A stretch of 64,000 bases of DNA. Origin: Chlamydiota bacterium. Lineage in GTDB: Bacteria > Chlamydiota > Chlamydiia > Chlamydiales > Rhabdochlamydiaceae. Shown one piece after another: positions 26,556 through 35,625 of the stretch (position 1 is the first letter of the stretch; each line of letters opens with the position of its first letter). A program made the position numbers and the translations under genes. The stretch lies in assembly GCA_026398435.1 (NCBI GenBank), contig JAPLSW010000032.1, positions 58,816-122,815 of the forward strand, in the 5' to 3' direction. The notes beneath the pieces are model-generated. The model did no database searches and had not been told where the DNA came from. It was given only the letters and a program-made list of their open reading frames with translations.

Positions 26556-27230
26556 TTAAGGTGGTGAGCCCTTAGCTCCCGCTTCATACCAGTCTTTTAA
26601 ATTATGAAGTGCCTGTTCTAGTTTATGCGTTACATCCCTCTGCGCCTGCTTTCGATCAATACCTTCTGCCGGATTATAGAAAATAGGAGATCCAAAAACG
26701 ATCGCAGTTTTACCAAATAACTTTGGAAAAGCTCTTTTTCTGCCCCAGATTTCATAAGTGCCATGGATATAGGCAGGGATAATTGCAGCTTCAGTCCTAG
26801 CAAGCAAAAGAGCTATCCCCGGTTTGATTTCCCCAATTTTTCCATCTAAAGACCGCTTTCCTTCCGGAAAGATAATAACCTTCTTCTTCTCTTTTAAAAG
26901 AGCCACAATCGTTTTAAAAACGGTTACATCTTCAGCCTTACCACTTACTGGATGGGAATTGAGCTTGCGGATGAGAGAGCCGAAAATTTTATTATTAAAA
27001 AGAGTTTTGCGAGCAAGAAAATGAACCTCTTGCGGCGCTGAAACCGAAACTATTGGTGGATCTAGAAAAGAGGTGTGGTTGGCAGCTATGAGCGCTGGTC
27101 CCGGATAAAAATGGCTAAGGCCATAGATCTTATGCTTATAAAGAACCCTAAAGCCCCAATAAACAATACATCTGACAAATTTAAAAAAGGGGGAAGTATG
27201 CTTCGAACGAAGCCAGCTGTAGTGTTTCAT
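26556..27230 (-). CDS. plsC: 1-acyl-sn-glycerol-3-phosphate acyltransferase
   Basis: Forms phosphatidic acid at the inner membrane. The acyltransferase block I NHTSFLD holds His52 and Asp57 (HX4D), and block III is FPEGKRS (121-127). One N-terminal hydrophobic segment is present. At 224 residues it is typical. Its ATG overlaps the cmk stop (ATGA). Last gene of uppS-cdsA-cmk-plsC, the same order as C. trachomatis CT450-CT453. Confidence 0.93.
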   Translation of the reverse strand: MKHYSWLRSKHTSPFFKFVRCIVYWGFRVLYKHKIYGLSHFYPGPALIAANHTSFLDPPIVSVSAPQEVHFLARKTLFNNKIFGSLIRKLNSHPVSGKAEDVTVFKTIVALLKEKKKVIIFPEGKRSLDGKIGEIKPGIALLLARTEAAIIPAYIHGTYEIWGRKRAFPKLFGKTAIVFGSPIFYNPAEGIDRKQAQRDVTHKLEQALHNLKDWYEAGAKGSPP

Positions 27231-27898
27231 GAGCCTTTTTTTGTTTTAACGTGCTGGAGTATTTCTTCTACAACCTGATCAATCGTTAGATCAGACGTAT
27301 CTACTATATGGGCATCCGGAGGGCATTTTAAAGGAGCAATTTCCCGCGTAGAGTCGAATTCGTCTCGCTTATTTATAGCCTCTAAAATGGACTCCTCAGT
27401 CAGATCAAGACTTGGATTTTTAGCTAGAAGCTCTTTATATCGCCTAGTGGCTCTGACATTTGCCCTTGCAGTAAGGAATATTTTCACTTCGGCTTGAGGG
27501 AAAATCACAGTTCCCAAATCCCTACCTTCAAATAAAGCATTGCCTTTCATCCCATACTCTCTTTGCGTTTGAGATAGTAAGGTTCTAACAACTTTTAATG
27601 CAGAAACAGGGGAAACAATATCGGTAATTTCCTTACTGCGAATCTGCTCCGAAACATCAATATTTCCCACAAAGTATCTTTTACTAGAAGGCAAATCATG
27701 CACACTAAACTGAAAAGAAGAAAGTGCCGCTTCAATAGCCGGAAGATCTGCAATATCAATATTTCTATTGAGCAAAAACCAAGCAAAAGCCCTATACATT
27801 GCACCTGTATCGAAATAAGAGAGTCCTAACCGGTCAGCTACGAGCCTTGCAATTGTCGACTTACCGGTACCTGATGGACCATCTAAAGTAATAATCAT
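27227..27898 (-). CDS. cmk: Cytidylate kinase
   Basis: Phosphorylates CMP and dCMP. The P-loop GPSGTGKST is at residues 7-15. The CMP-binding insert and the lid (KRDEFDSTREIAPL) are recognisable. At 223 residues it is standard. It recycles CMP released by phospholipid synthesis, which fits its place between cdsA (eight-base gap) and plsC (four-base overlap). Confidence 0.95.
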   Translation of the reverse strand: MIITLDGPSGTGKSTIARLVADRLGLSYFDTGAMYRAFAWFLLNRNIDIADLPAIEAALSSFQFSVHDLPSSKRYFVGNIDVSEQIRSKEITDIVSPVSALKVVRTLLSQTQREYGMKGNALFEGRDLGTVIFPQAEVKIFLTARANVRATRRYKELLAKNPSLDLTEESILEAINKRDEFDSTREIAPLKCPPDAHIVDTSDLTIDQVVEEILQHVKTKKGS

Positions 27899-27906
27899 AA
27901 ATAAAT

Positions 27907-28776
27907 CTACACAATTTTAAGATAGAAATACACAATCGGCGCTGTAAGCAATAAGGAATCAACCATGTCCAGTACGCCACCAAGACCGGGGAGAGTATTA
28001 CTGTCTTTAACTACCGCATCTCTTTTTAAAAGAGATTCTGCTAAATCACCAACTTGAGCAAGAACCCCTATAAGAATACCTAAGAAAAAAGCCTCTAGCA
28101 AGGGAAGATTAAAGGCTGTAGGAGCAATTGTTTTACCCAAGTAGCTAATAAACATGCTCATACCGACCGCACAGATAAATCCGGCAATGGCCCCTTCAAC
28201 GGTTTTCTTAGGACTAAGTATGGGAGCAAGCTTCCTTTTTCCCCAAAGTTTACCGACAAAATAGGCTCCAACATCGGTAATTTTAGTAACAACGATTAAG
28301 TAGACAAGCCACCATCTTCCATCTTGCACAAGACCTTCATGCGATAAGGGATAAAGTATTCCCAAAAGGGCGCTTAAAGGAACAGATACATAGCAAACAC
28401 CGAAGAATTCTACAGCCACATTCGCAAGAGCATCACTTGTCCCTTTAAAATGCAGAAGAAAAAAAACTATGGCTCCAATTACAAGCACCAAAGCTGGAAA
28501 TTCGGGGATCACCACATGTTTATGCGCCGCAAAAAAAGCAAACACCTCGGCCATAGAGATGAATATCATAGCTTTGACTGAAGGGTCGAAATTTTTTGCT
28601 GCTGCAAGTCTGGCATATTCCCAAACTCCAACACCGGCAAGACCTGCTACACAAAGTACAAGTATTATGGTAACAGGCAAAAACGTATAGAATGCAAGCA
28701 GTGATGAAACAACCAATACGGTAATGGAAGATACTGCAAATCTTCTTTTTAAATCTGGCAATTGTTTAAATGTCAT
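27907..28776 (-). CDS. cdsA: Phosphatidate cytidylyltransferase
   Basis: Makes CDP-diacylglycerol from phosphatidic acid and CTP in the inner membrane. At 289 residues it has about seven membrane helices. The C-terminal signature is present: SPKKTVEG, GDLAESLLKRDAVVKDS, then LPGLGGVLDMVDSL. The last element reads DMVDS where DRIDS or DRLDS is usual, a mild divergence. Its ATG overlaps the uppS stop by four bases. Confidence 0.94.
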   Translation of the reverse strand: MTFKQLPDLKRRFAVSSITVLVVSSLLAFYTFLPVTIILVLCVAGLAGVGVWEYARLAAAKNFDPSVKAMIFISMAEVFAFFAAHKHVVIPEFPALVLVIGAIVFFLLHFKGTSDALANVAVEFFGVCYVSVPLSALLGILYPLSHEGLVQDGRWWLVYLIVVTKITDVGAYFVGKLWGKRKLAPILSPKKTVEGAIAGFICAVGMSMFISYLGKTIAPTAFNLPLLEAFFLGILIGVLAQVGDLAESLLKRDAVVKDSNTLPGLGGVLDMVDSLLLTAPIVYFYLKIV

Positions 28777-29489
28777 GATCCACCCAGGCGTCTCTCTCTT
28801 TGTTGGTAATCTAGCACTGCCTCTAGCAAATGCTTTTCGTTAAAGTCTGGCCATAAAGTTTTTGTTACAAAAACCTCTGTATAGGAAAATTGCCAAAGTA
28901 AAAAATTACTGAGTCTATGTTCTCCACTAGTACGAATAAAAAGATCAGGATCTTTCCACTTGGCCGTGTCTAGATATGTAGAAATTAGATCCTCTGATAT
29001 ATCTTCTTTTTTTAAAAGCCCTTTTTCACATTGAGCAACAATTGATTGGAGCGCCCTGCGAATATCATCTCTTCCGCCGTAATTAACAGCCAGTACTAGG
29101 TCGATATTTTTCCCTTCTTTTGTCGCTTCTTTCGTTTCTAGAAAAAGATCCTGCAAATCTTGAGGAAGCTTTGACAAGTCACCAATACAGTCAAGACGCA
29201 CCCCCTCTTCCAACATAAAGGATAAATTTTTTCGCAGATAATGGGCAAAAACTTTCATAAGTTCATTTACTTCTTTTTCTGAACGCTTCCAATTCTCAGT
29301 GCTAAAAGCAAATAAAGTTAGCACTTTAATTCCTAATCGTGAGGAGGCTCTTACTATTTTTGAAATCGTATCAGCCCCTTTCCAATGTCCAACCATTGCT
29401 GGCATAAAACGGCGACTAGCCCACCGGCGATTACCATCCATGACTATAGCCACATGACTGGGTATTACACCCTTTCTGGCCAAGTCCAC
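28773..29489 (-). CDS. uppS: Undecaprenyl diphosphate synthase
   Basis: A cis-prenyltransferase that makes the C55 carrier for peptidoglycan and other envelope polymers. The catalytic DGNRRW is at residues 18-23, FAFSTENWKR in the middle and DLFIRTSGEHRLSNFLLWQ near the end. The 238-residue form starts with GTG at 29489, inside the end of purA, and without a clear ribosome binding site. The overlap (59 bases) implies coupling to purA translation. Confidence 0.94.
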   Translation of the reverse strand: MDLARKGVIPSHVAIVMDGNRRWASRRFMPAMVGHWKGADTISKIVRASSRLGIKVLTLFAFSTENWKRSEKEVNELMKVFAHYLRKNLSFMLEEGVRLDCIGDLSKLPQDLQDLFLETKEATKEGKNIDLVLAVNYGGRDDIRRALQSIVAQCEKGLLKKEDISEDLISTYLDTAKWKDPDLFIRTSGEHRLSNFLLWQFSYTEVFVTKTLWPDFNEKHLLEAVLDYQQRERRLGGS

Positions 29490-30762
29490 TTTTATGTCTT
29501 TCAGGTCCTACTGACACAAGAGAGATAGGACAATCACAAAGAGCCTCTAATCTTTCAAGGTATTTTTGTGCGTTGATAGGAAGATCTTCTCTTCTAGTAA
29601 TCAGAGAAGTAGACGCTTGCCATCCGGGCATTACTTCAAATATTGGCTGAACATCTTCCCACTCAGAGGTAAGGGCTGGTGGAGTTTCCACTCTCCTTCC
29701 CTTATATGTATAGGCAACGCAAATCTTAATTTCAGCGAGGGCATCTAGAATATCCAGCTTCATTATCGCCATGGAATCAACACCATTTAAATTAATTGCA
29801 TGACGGATGAGTGCCGCATCAAACCATCCGAGTCGACGATTCCTGCCCGTAGTGGTTCCTACTTCCCTTGCTGTAATATTATCAAGAAAGTTTTTTGCAT
29901 CGCTTTCACTCAGCGCAGAAGGTAAAGGTCCATTACCGACTCTTGTCGTATACGCTTTAACAACTCCAAGCACATGGGAAATCCTGGTAGGACCAATTCC
30001 CGCACCGGCGGCAACTCCAGCAGATAGAGTGCTTGATGATGTAACATAAGGATATGTCCCAAAGGTGGTATCTAAGAAGGTGCCATGAGCCCCTTCAAAA
30101 AGCACCTTCTTTTTATCCTTAAGCGCAATTGCAAGTTCCGTTTCTACGCCATCATAAATATACTTTTTAAGCTCATGGGCGTATTCCATATATTCGGTAA
30201 AAATAGCTTCAAGATCTAATGCCGCTTCTCCATAAAGGAGCTTTAACTCTCTATTTTTTATGGCAAGAACAGATTCTAAATGAACTTTAAACCTAGCAGG
30301 ATCAAGTAACTCTCCTAATTGAAAGCCGATCCTAAGTGCTTTATCTGAATAACAAGGTCCAATCCCTTTGCCGGTAGTTCCGACAGCGTCTTTACCCTTT
30401 TGGCTTTCATAAAGTTTATCAAATTGACGATGGTAGGGCATGACCATATGAGCAAAACAGGAAATCTTCAATCTTCCAGCAAGTTCGATACCATGGAAAG
30501 CAAGCCCTCTAATTTCCCCAACTAGACCTGCAGGATCGATCACAGTTCCCCCAGTCACTAAACAGGTAGCCTGTCTATATAAAACCCCTGAAGGAACAAG
30601 ATGAAATTTATATTCCTTGTCATCTACGATAATCGTATGACCGGCATTATTCCCCCCTTGGGCACGCACAACATAATCAGCCTTTTCTGCAAGAAGATCT
30701 ATAACCTTCCCCTTACCCTCATCTCCCCACTGAACGCCAACGACAATAATACTGTTATCCAT
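29431..30762 (-). CDS. purA: Adenylosuccinate synthetase
   Basis: Joins IMP and aspartate with GTP, the first of two steps from IMP to AMP. At 443 residues it is full length, with GVQWGDEGKGK at the N-terminus, NNAGHTI, and GTTGRNRRLGW for IMP/GTP binding. I use the ATG at 30762; an in-frame TTG at 30777 is less likely. The last 16 residues after GPERHK do not look like the family, because the frame runs on into uppS before meeting a stop. Its place between secDF and uppS is unlike C. trachomatis, which as far as I recall lacks purA and imports purine nucleotides. Confidence 0.95.
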   Translation of the reverse strand: MDNSIIVVGVQWGDEGKGKVIDLLAEKADYVVRAQGGNNAGHTIIVDDKEYKFHLVPSGVLYRQATCLVTGGTVIDPAGLVGEIRGLAFHGIELAGRLKISCFAHMVMPYHRQFDKLYESQKGKDAVGTTGKGIGPCYSDKALRIGFQLGELLDPARFKVHLESVLAIKNRELKLLYGEAALDLEAIFTEYMEYAHELKKYIYDGVETELAIALKDKKKVLFEGAHGTFLDTTFGTYPYVTSSSTLSAGVAAGAGIGPTRISHVLGVVKAYTTRVGNGPLPSALSESDAKNFLDNITAREVGTTTGRNRRLGWFDAALIRHAINLNGVDSMAIMKLDILDALAEIKICVAYTYKGRRVETPPALTSEWEDVQPIFEVMPGWQASTSLITRREDLPINAQKYLERLEALCDCPISLVSVGPERHKSGLGQKGCNTQSCGYSHGW

Positions 30763-30954
30763 AAATATAATCTGCAATTGTAAAATGTAAAAAAGACAGC
30801 ATATCCGATGAGCGATTTCAGTGGTAATTATTTTTGAACTACTACATAATCCGAATGCTTATTTTAGAAATTTTATTTGACTAGCTCGATTTCGAACCGC
30901 TAGCAATCTTTAGCAGAATTTTTTTTAGATCTACTACCAAGGGACAAATTCAAA

Positions 30955-33900
30955 ATGGAAAAGCAGAAACGCTGGCAGCTCTTTTTGATCGTAGGAGTCA
31001 TTTTCTTAACTGTATTCAATATACTTCCTACAGTCTTTTATTATTCAAAATCCCTAAAATCACCGATCGATGAAAAAAGAGCGAATGAAACAGCTCTATC
31101 GATCGTTAAAAGGATTAACGGGTTAGAAAAAGAATCGATCCAGTGGGTCGAATCATTTTGCAATCTTCTTAAAATTAAGCCAAGTCAAGTAACTATAGAT
31201 CCTAAGAATTCCGAATTCCTTTCTGTTTATTTCCTTTCTGCTCAAGATGCTGAAACCTTCCGATACTACCTGCCACGAGCCGGCAGCCTAATCCCCTTTG
31301 TACCTGCGCAACTTAGCACATACGATTCCTCAAAAAATGAAGGGAAAAATGTTATTATTAAAAGAAAAATACCGATCCATTTTGACCCAACCCAACTTCA
31401 GTCTTTTTTTCAGTATTCTACAAAATTTGACCAAAATAACCAAGTAACACCCCTTTATCAAGCATTAACAACAGATAGAGTATTGGAACTCGGCCTATCA
31501 CTTGGTGGCATTGGGGAAAATGCACAGTATGTTCAAGCTCTCATCACAAGTCAAGATGAAGCCCTATCTCAAGAACTAGCGCTTCAATTATGCCAAAACC
31601 TCCAATCCTTTGTAAAAGTATATGGTGATAATTCAGAGTTTTCCAAAAGATTTTTCGCAAGCTTTGCCCAAGTGGAACAGGGAAATAAACAAGAGCTCAT
31701 TCAAAACTTCGTTTCCAAACTGCAATCTGTAAAAGAATCTATTGCATCGGAGAAAAAAACATTACAAACAGAAGCTTCCGAAAACACCACTACACTACAA
31801 ACAATTCATCTTCTTGGAGTTAGAGAAAGAAACATAGATGCATCCCTTTCTCTTATTCGTAAAAACCAAACAACTTTTGCCTCCTCTAAACAACCCTGGA
31901 ATTACGCAACTCTTGGCGCAAGCATTCAGAAAACACTCGCAACTACTACGATGGCAAATAGCTTCCAAACTATTTCGCTTGAAGGAAGAAACCCATTCTT
32001 TGAGAAAGTCTCTATAGACTGGCAAAATGAAAAAATCATCCTTACTCTTCATTCAGACATCTCAAATCAGAAAATTCTTCTTTCAGATCCATCTCTTAAA
32101 GAGCTGGCTGATCAACTAATATATAACGAAATTGCCTTTGTTAATAGACAAAGCGGAGAAAACATAAAACCATCAGAATCTGGATTTGAAGTTCTCTTAA
32201 GTGAACTAGCAAATAGCAAAAGCTTTCTTGCATTTCGCCTTGGCTCTATTGCAAAAGCGCAGTCAAATGAAATTAAAGACACCATTACAAGTACCTGGAA
32301 CCCTTCCCATCCCGATCTTATAAGTGAATCTTTTCCGATATGGGATTATGAAACCTACAATACTCTTACCGCTGAAAAAAGGAAGCTAGGTCTTCTTGTT
32401 TACTCACCCGTAATGCACCCTAAAAGTCCTGAAGCAGGCTTTAGGATGAACTCTATTTATGTGGTTGCTAAAGGCCTTGAAAGAGTCCTAAAAAAATACG
32501 AACAAAATCCAAATTCTGAGCAAGCTAAACAATTCATGCAGGACTTTTATAAGCTTCGCCAAATGCTACAGAAATCCGGATTTGTCGGTTATTCAGGCTC
32601 TGCATTCCCTTTAAATAAGGAATTTGCAGATGACTACATATTTGAAGCTTCTGATTATTTTCAATCTATCATCATGGCCTCACGCGAAAACTTCGAAGTT
32701 CACGGGACAAAAAGATACGCACTTCTCGAATTTTCTGATGTAGAACAAAGGATTCTTACAGAGAATAAAATCGATACGAGAATTCACGAAGATCTTCTAA
32801 AATGGAGAGATGACTATAGAGCGGCAAGTCTAAAAATCAAAGGTGTCTTAAAATACGATGTACCGGAGCCAACCCAGAGTCCTCTACTTAGCAACCTAAA
32901 ACTTAGCGCTTTAAAATATTTCCGTGGTGATGATCGAAAAATTCTTCATTGGGGTCTTGATCTTTCAGGTGGCAAAACTGTTCAGATCGAGCTTCGAGAT
33001 AATAACAACAGAGTTGTTACAAGTGAAGCAGACATCAAGCAAGGAATTAATGAGCTCTATAATCGCGTTAATAAAATGGGTGTATCCGAAGTTACTATTC
33101 GCCAGGAAGGAACACACATTACCCTCGACTTCCCAGGCTCCCAAGGGCTATCAGCCGCAGAGCTAGTTAAAGCATCATCTATGTTTTTTAATGTAGTAAA
33201 TGAAAAATTCACTCCAAATAATGCAATGCTTGCGGAACCTGTCAATCGCTTTCTTCAAGAAGTCTGGAATGAATCAGTTGTAACAAATAAAAAAAGCACA
33301 GATGACATTAACCTGATTGCATGGAAGCATCTATATGGAGACGCTCTTGATTCAGAAACAGCTCAGCCTCGAAGTGAAGCGGCTCGTATTCTTTTTGATA
33401 GTGGACTAAGGCTTGCAAATCCTCAAGACCAAATGGTTTCTAACGAATATAACCAGACCTATTCGAAACTCGCTTTATTCCGAGGTGACGACTATACCCA
33501 ATGGCAAGGACAAACCCATCCATTACTCGTTGTATTCCGAAACTTCGCTCTCGAAGGCTCCAATCTAGAAGACGTACATGCATCTTACGATCCTTCTAAA
33601 GGGAACTTTCTCTCTTTTGGTGTAAGAGGATCTTTTACAGCAAAAAATGGAATGAAAATGATTCCAAGAGATGATCTTTCCGCTTGGACAACTCCCTTTT
33701 CTAAAGAAAAAATTGCAGGAACAAGCCATGAAACCTCCTCTAATGGAAGAGGATGGAGAATGGCTGTAATTCTTAATGGAACAATTGTTAGCGCTCCAAC
33801 CCTTGATTCTGCTTTAAGAGATAGCGCTATGATTTCCGGCAGTTTCTCTCAAAGAGAAATTAACCAACTAGAAGCTGACCTAAAAGCTGGGTCGCTCAGT

Positions 33901-35484
33901 TTCACTCCTAAAATACTTTCTGAAAAGAATGTTAGCCCAGAACTTGGCGCTAAGGAAAGAATTATGGGAATCCTTGCCACTGTGATTGCTTTGGTATTTG
34001 TTGTTGCAGCCATGGTTGGTTACTATCGCTTTGGAGGAGTTGTAGCATCCGTTGCAGTTCTCTTTAACCTATTGATTATGTGGGCGACCCTGCAAAACAT
34101 CCAAGCCACTCTAACACTTCCTATGATTGCAGGTCTTATTCTTACTGTTGGAATGGCGGTCGATGCAAACGTACTTGTATTTGAAAGAATACGCGAAGAG
34201 TTTGCTCTATCTGGACGGATTGCATCAGCTATACAAGTGGGATATAAGAAAGCATTTTCTGCGATCTTAGACTCAAACGTAACAACAGTCATAGCAGCCC
34301 TAGTCCTACTACAATTTGATTCGGGACCAATAAAAGGATTTGCCCTTACCCTAATAATCGGCATTGCTTCTTCGATGTTTACGGCACTATTTATGACGAA
34401 GTTTTTCTTTGCTAAATGGGTGGAAAATCCAAAAAACAAAAAACTCAGTATGCTCAGCTGGTTTAAAACACAGAACTTCAACTTTCTGAAATTTACAAAA
34501 CCAGCCCTCATTGTCTCTTCTGTAATTATAGCCATCGGCCTTGTGTTTTTTGTAGCACAAAGACAAACAATCATGGGGATGGATTTTACAGGGGGGTATG
34601 CGCTAAATCTGGAAATAAAACCAGATGTAGCAACGGACTATAGAGCCCTTATAGAAAAAGCCCTTGTGAAACAAGGTCTTACATCACAAGACTTCCAAAT
34701 CAGAGAACTTAGCCCTTCAAATAACATAAGACTGTTCTTAAGTACGAGCTTAGAGAATCCCGGGAAGCCCTTCCACGACATGGCTCTTTCCACGATTAGC
34801 ACTACAAGCTCCTATATTGGTGAAAATCCAAGAATAGAATGGGTTATATCCGCTCTACAGGAAAGTAGTATTTCACTGACTTCTACCTCTCTAGCATCAA
34901 TTGATAGTAGCTGGTCTGATGTGAGTGGACAGATGTCGGAAACTATGAGAAATAGTGCTATTATTGGACTCTTGATTGCTCTTCTTGGAATCTTATTTTA
35001 TATTACGATTCGTTTTGAGTTCAAATATGCCATTAGCGCAACTCTGTGCCTTGCACATGATCTTGTGTTTACCATAGGGACTTTAGCAATACTACATGCA
35101 TGCGGCGTTCCTGTACAAATTGACCTTAATATTATCGCTGCGCTTATGACGATCGTTGGGTACTCACTTAACGATACAATCATCGTATTCGATAGAATAC
35201 GTGAAGATATCAAGCTTATGAAAAATGCTTCCTTTGCAGAAATTATTAATCATTCGCTTAATTTAACTCTAAGCAGAACTCTCATGACCTCTGGAACGAC
35301 TCTTCTTGTTCTGGTACCGCTTATCCTACTCGGTGGCAGTACCATACTAGGGTTCTCACTAGTGATGGCAATAGGGGTGATATTTGGAACACTATCCTCT
35401 CTATTTATTGCGGCACCTCTTATGTTATACTTCCATAAAAAGGATCTAGCAAAAGAGAAAAAGTTATCTGTACATACTCGTTAA
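30955..35484 (+). CDS. secDF: Fused SecD-SecF protein translocase subunit
   Basis: One 1509-residue polypeptide combining SecD and SecF, which use the proton gradient to pull exported proteins across the inner membrane. A first helix near residue 10 is followed by a large periplasmic region (about 30-1000). SecD helices carry GMAVDANVLVFERIREE near 1065-1080. SecF starts near 1180 with MGMDFTGGYALNLEI and carries GYSLNDTIIVFDRIRED near residue 1400. The periplasmic part is far larger than in E. coli SecD, as in chlamydial fusions (CT448). It precedes recJ as in C. trachomatis. Confidence 0.95.
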   Translation: MEKQKRWQLFLIVGVIFLTVFNILPTVFYYSKSLKSPIDEKRANETALSIVKRINGLEKESIQWVESFCNLLKIKPSQVTIDPKNSEFLSVYFLSAQDAETFRYYLPRAGSLIPFVPAQLSTYDSSKNEGKNVIIKRKIPIHFDPTQLQSFFQYSTKFDQNNQVTPLYQALTTDRVLELGLSLGGIGENAQYVQALITSQDEALSQELALQLCQNLQSFVKVYGDNSEFSKRFFASFAQVEQGNKQELIQNFVSKLQSVKESIASEKKTLQTEASENTTTLQTIHLLGVRERNIDASLSLIRKNQTTFASSKQPWNYATLGASIQKTLATTTMANSFQTISLEGRNPFFEKVSIDWQNEKIILTLHSDISNQKILLSDPSLKELADQLIYNEIAFVNRQSGENIKPSESGFEVLLSELANSKSFLAFRLGSIAKAQSNEIKDTITSTWNPSHPDLISESFPIWDYETYNTLTAEKRKLGLLVYSPVMHPKSPEAGFRMNSIYVVAKGLERVLKKYEQNPNSEQAKQFMQDFYKLRQMLQKSGFVGYSGSAFPLNKEFADDYIFEASDYFQSIIMASRENFEVHGTKRYALLEFSDVEQRILTENKIDTRIHEDLLKWRDDYRAASLKIKGVLKYDVPEPTQSPLLSNLKLSALKYFRGDDRKILHWGLDLSGGKTVQIELRDNNNRVVTSEADIKQGINELYNRVNKMGVSEVTIRQEGTHITLDFPGSQGLSAAELVKASSMFFNVVNEKFTPNNAMLAEPVNRFLQEVWNESVVTNKKSTDDINLIAWKHLYGDALDSETAQPRSEAARILFDSGLRLANPQDQMVSNEYNQTYSKLALFRGDDYTQWQGQTHPLLVVFRNFALEGSNLEDVHASYDPSKGNFLSFGVRGSFTAKNGMKMIPRDDLSAWTTPFSKEKIAGTSHETSSNGRGWRMAVILNGTIVSAPTLDSALRDSAMISGSFSQREINQLEADLKAGSLSFTPKILSEKNVSPELGAKERIMGILATVIALVFVVAAMVGYYRFGGVVASVAVLFNLLIMWATLQNIQATLTLPMIAGLILTVGMAVDANVLVFERIREEFALSGRIASAIQVGYKKAFSAILDSNVTTVIAALVLLQFDSGPIKGFALTLIIGIASSMFTALFMTKFFFAKWVENPKNKKLSMLSWFKTQNFNFLKFTKPALIVSSVIIAIGLVFFVAQRQTIMGMDFTGGYALNLEIKPDVATDYRALIEKALVKQGLTSQDFQIRELSPSNNIRLFLSTSLENPGKPFHDMALSTISTTSSYIGENPRIEWVISALQESSISLTSTSLASIDSSWSDVSGQMSETMRNSAIIGLLIALLGILFYITIRFEFKYAISATLCLAHDLVFTIGTLAILHACGVPVQIDLNIIAALMTIVGYSLNDTIIVFDRIREDIKLMKNASFAEIINHSLNLTLSRTLMTSGTTLLVLVPLILLGGSTILGFSLVMAIGVIFGTLSSLFIAAPLMLYFHKKDLAKEKKLSVHTR

Positions 35485-35625
35485 GAATGCGGGCAATACA
35501 AATGCAAATAGTTTTTGGGCTTGCTGAGAAAATCGTATTTGTTGCCTAATCGCGATAATACTAAAACACCACTTTTCACCTCACTTGCCTAAGTGAAAGC
35601 TGAAGAGAACTTTAGGGAGCCTAAA

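Noticed and set aside
29431..29520. Apparent frameshift at the C-terminus of purA
   Set aside because: The conserved part ends at GPERHK, near the natural end of the family; the extra residues are simple read-through into the overlapping uppS start.
31795..32052. Minus-strand frame inside the large periplasmic region of secDF
   Set aside because: Shadow frame without ribosome binding site or homology.
34023..34574. Minus-strand frame of 183 codons inside secDF
   Set aside because: It lies opposite the conserved SecD membrane helices and shows no family of its own; a shadow frame.
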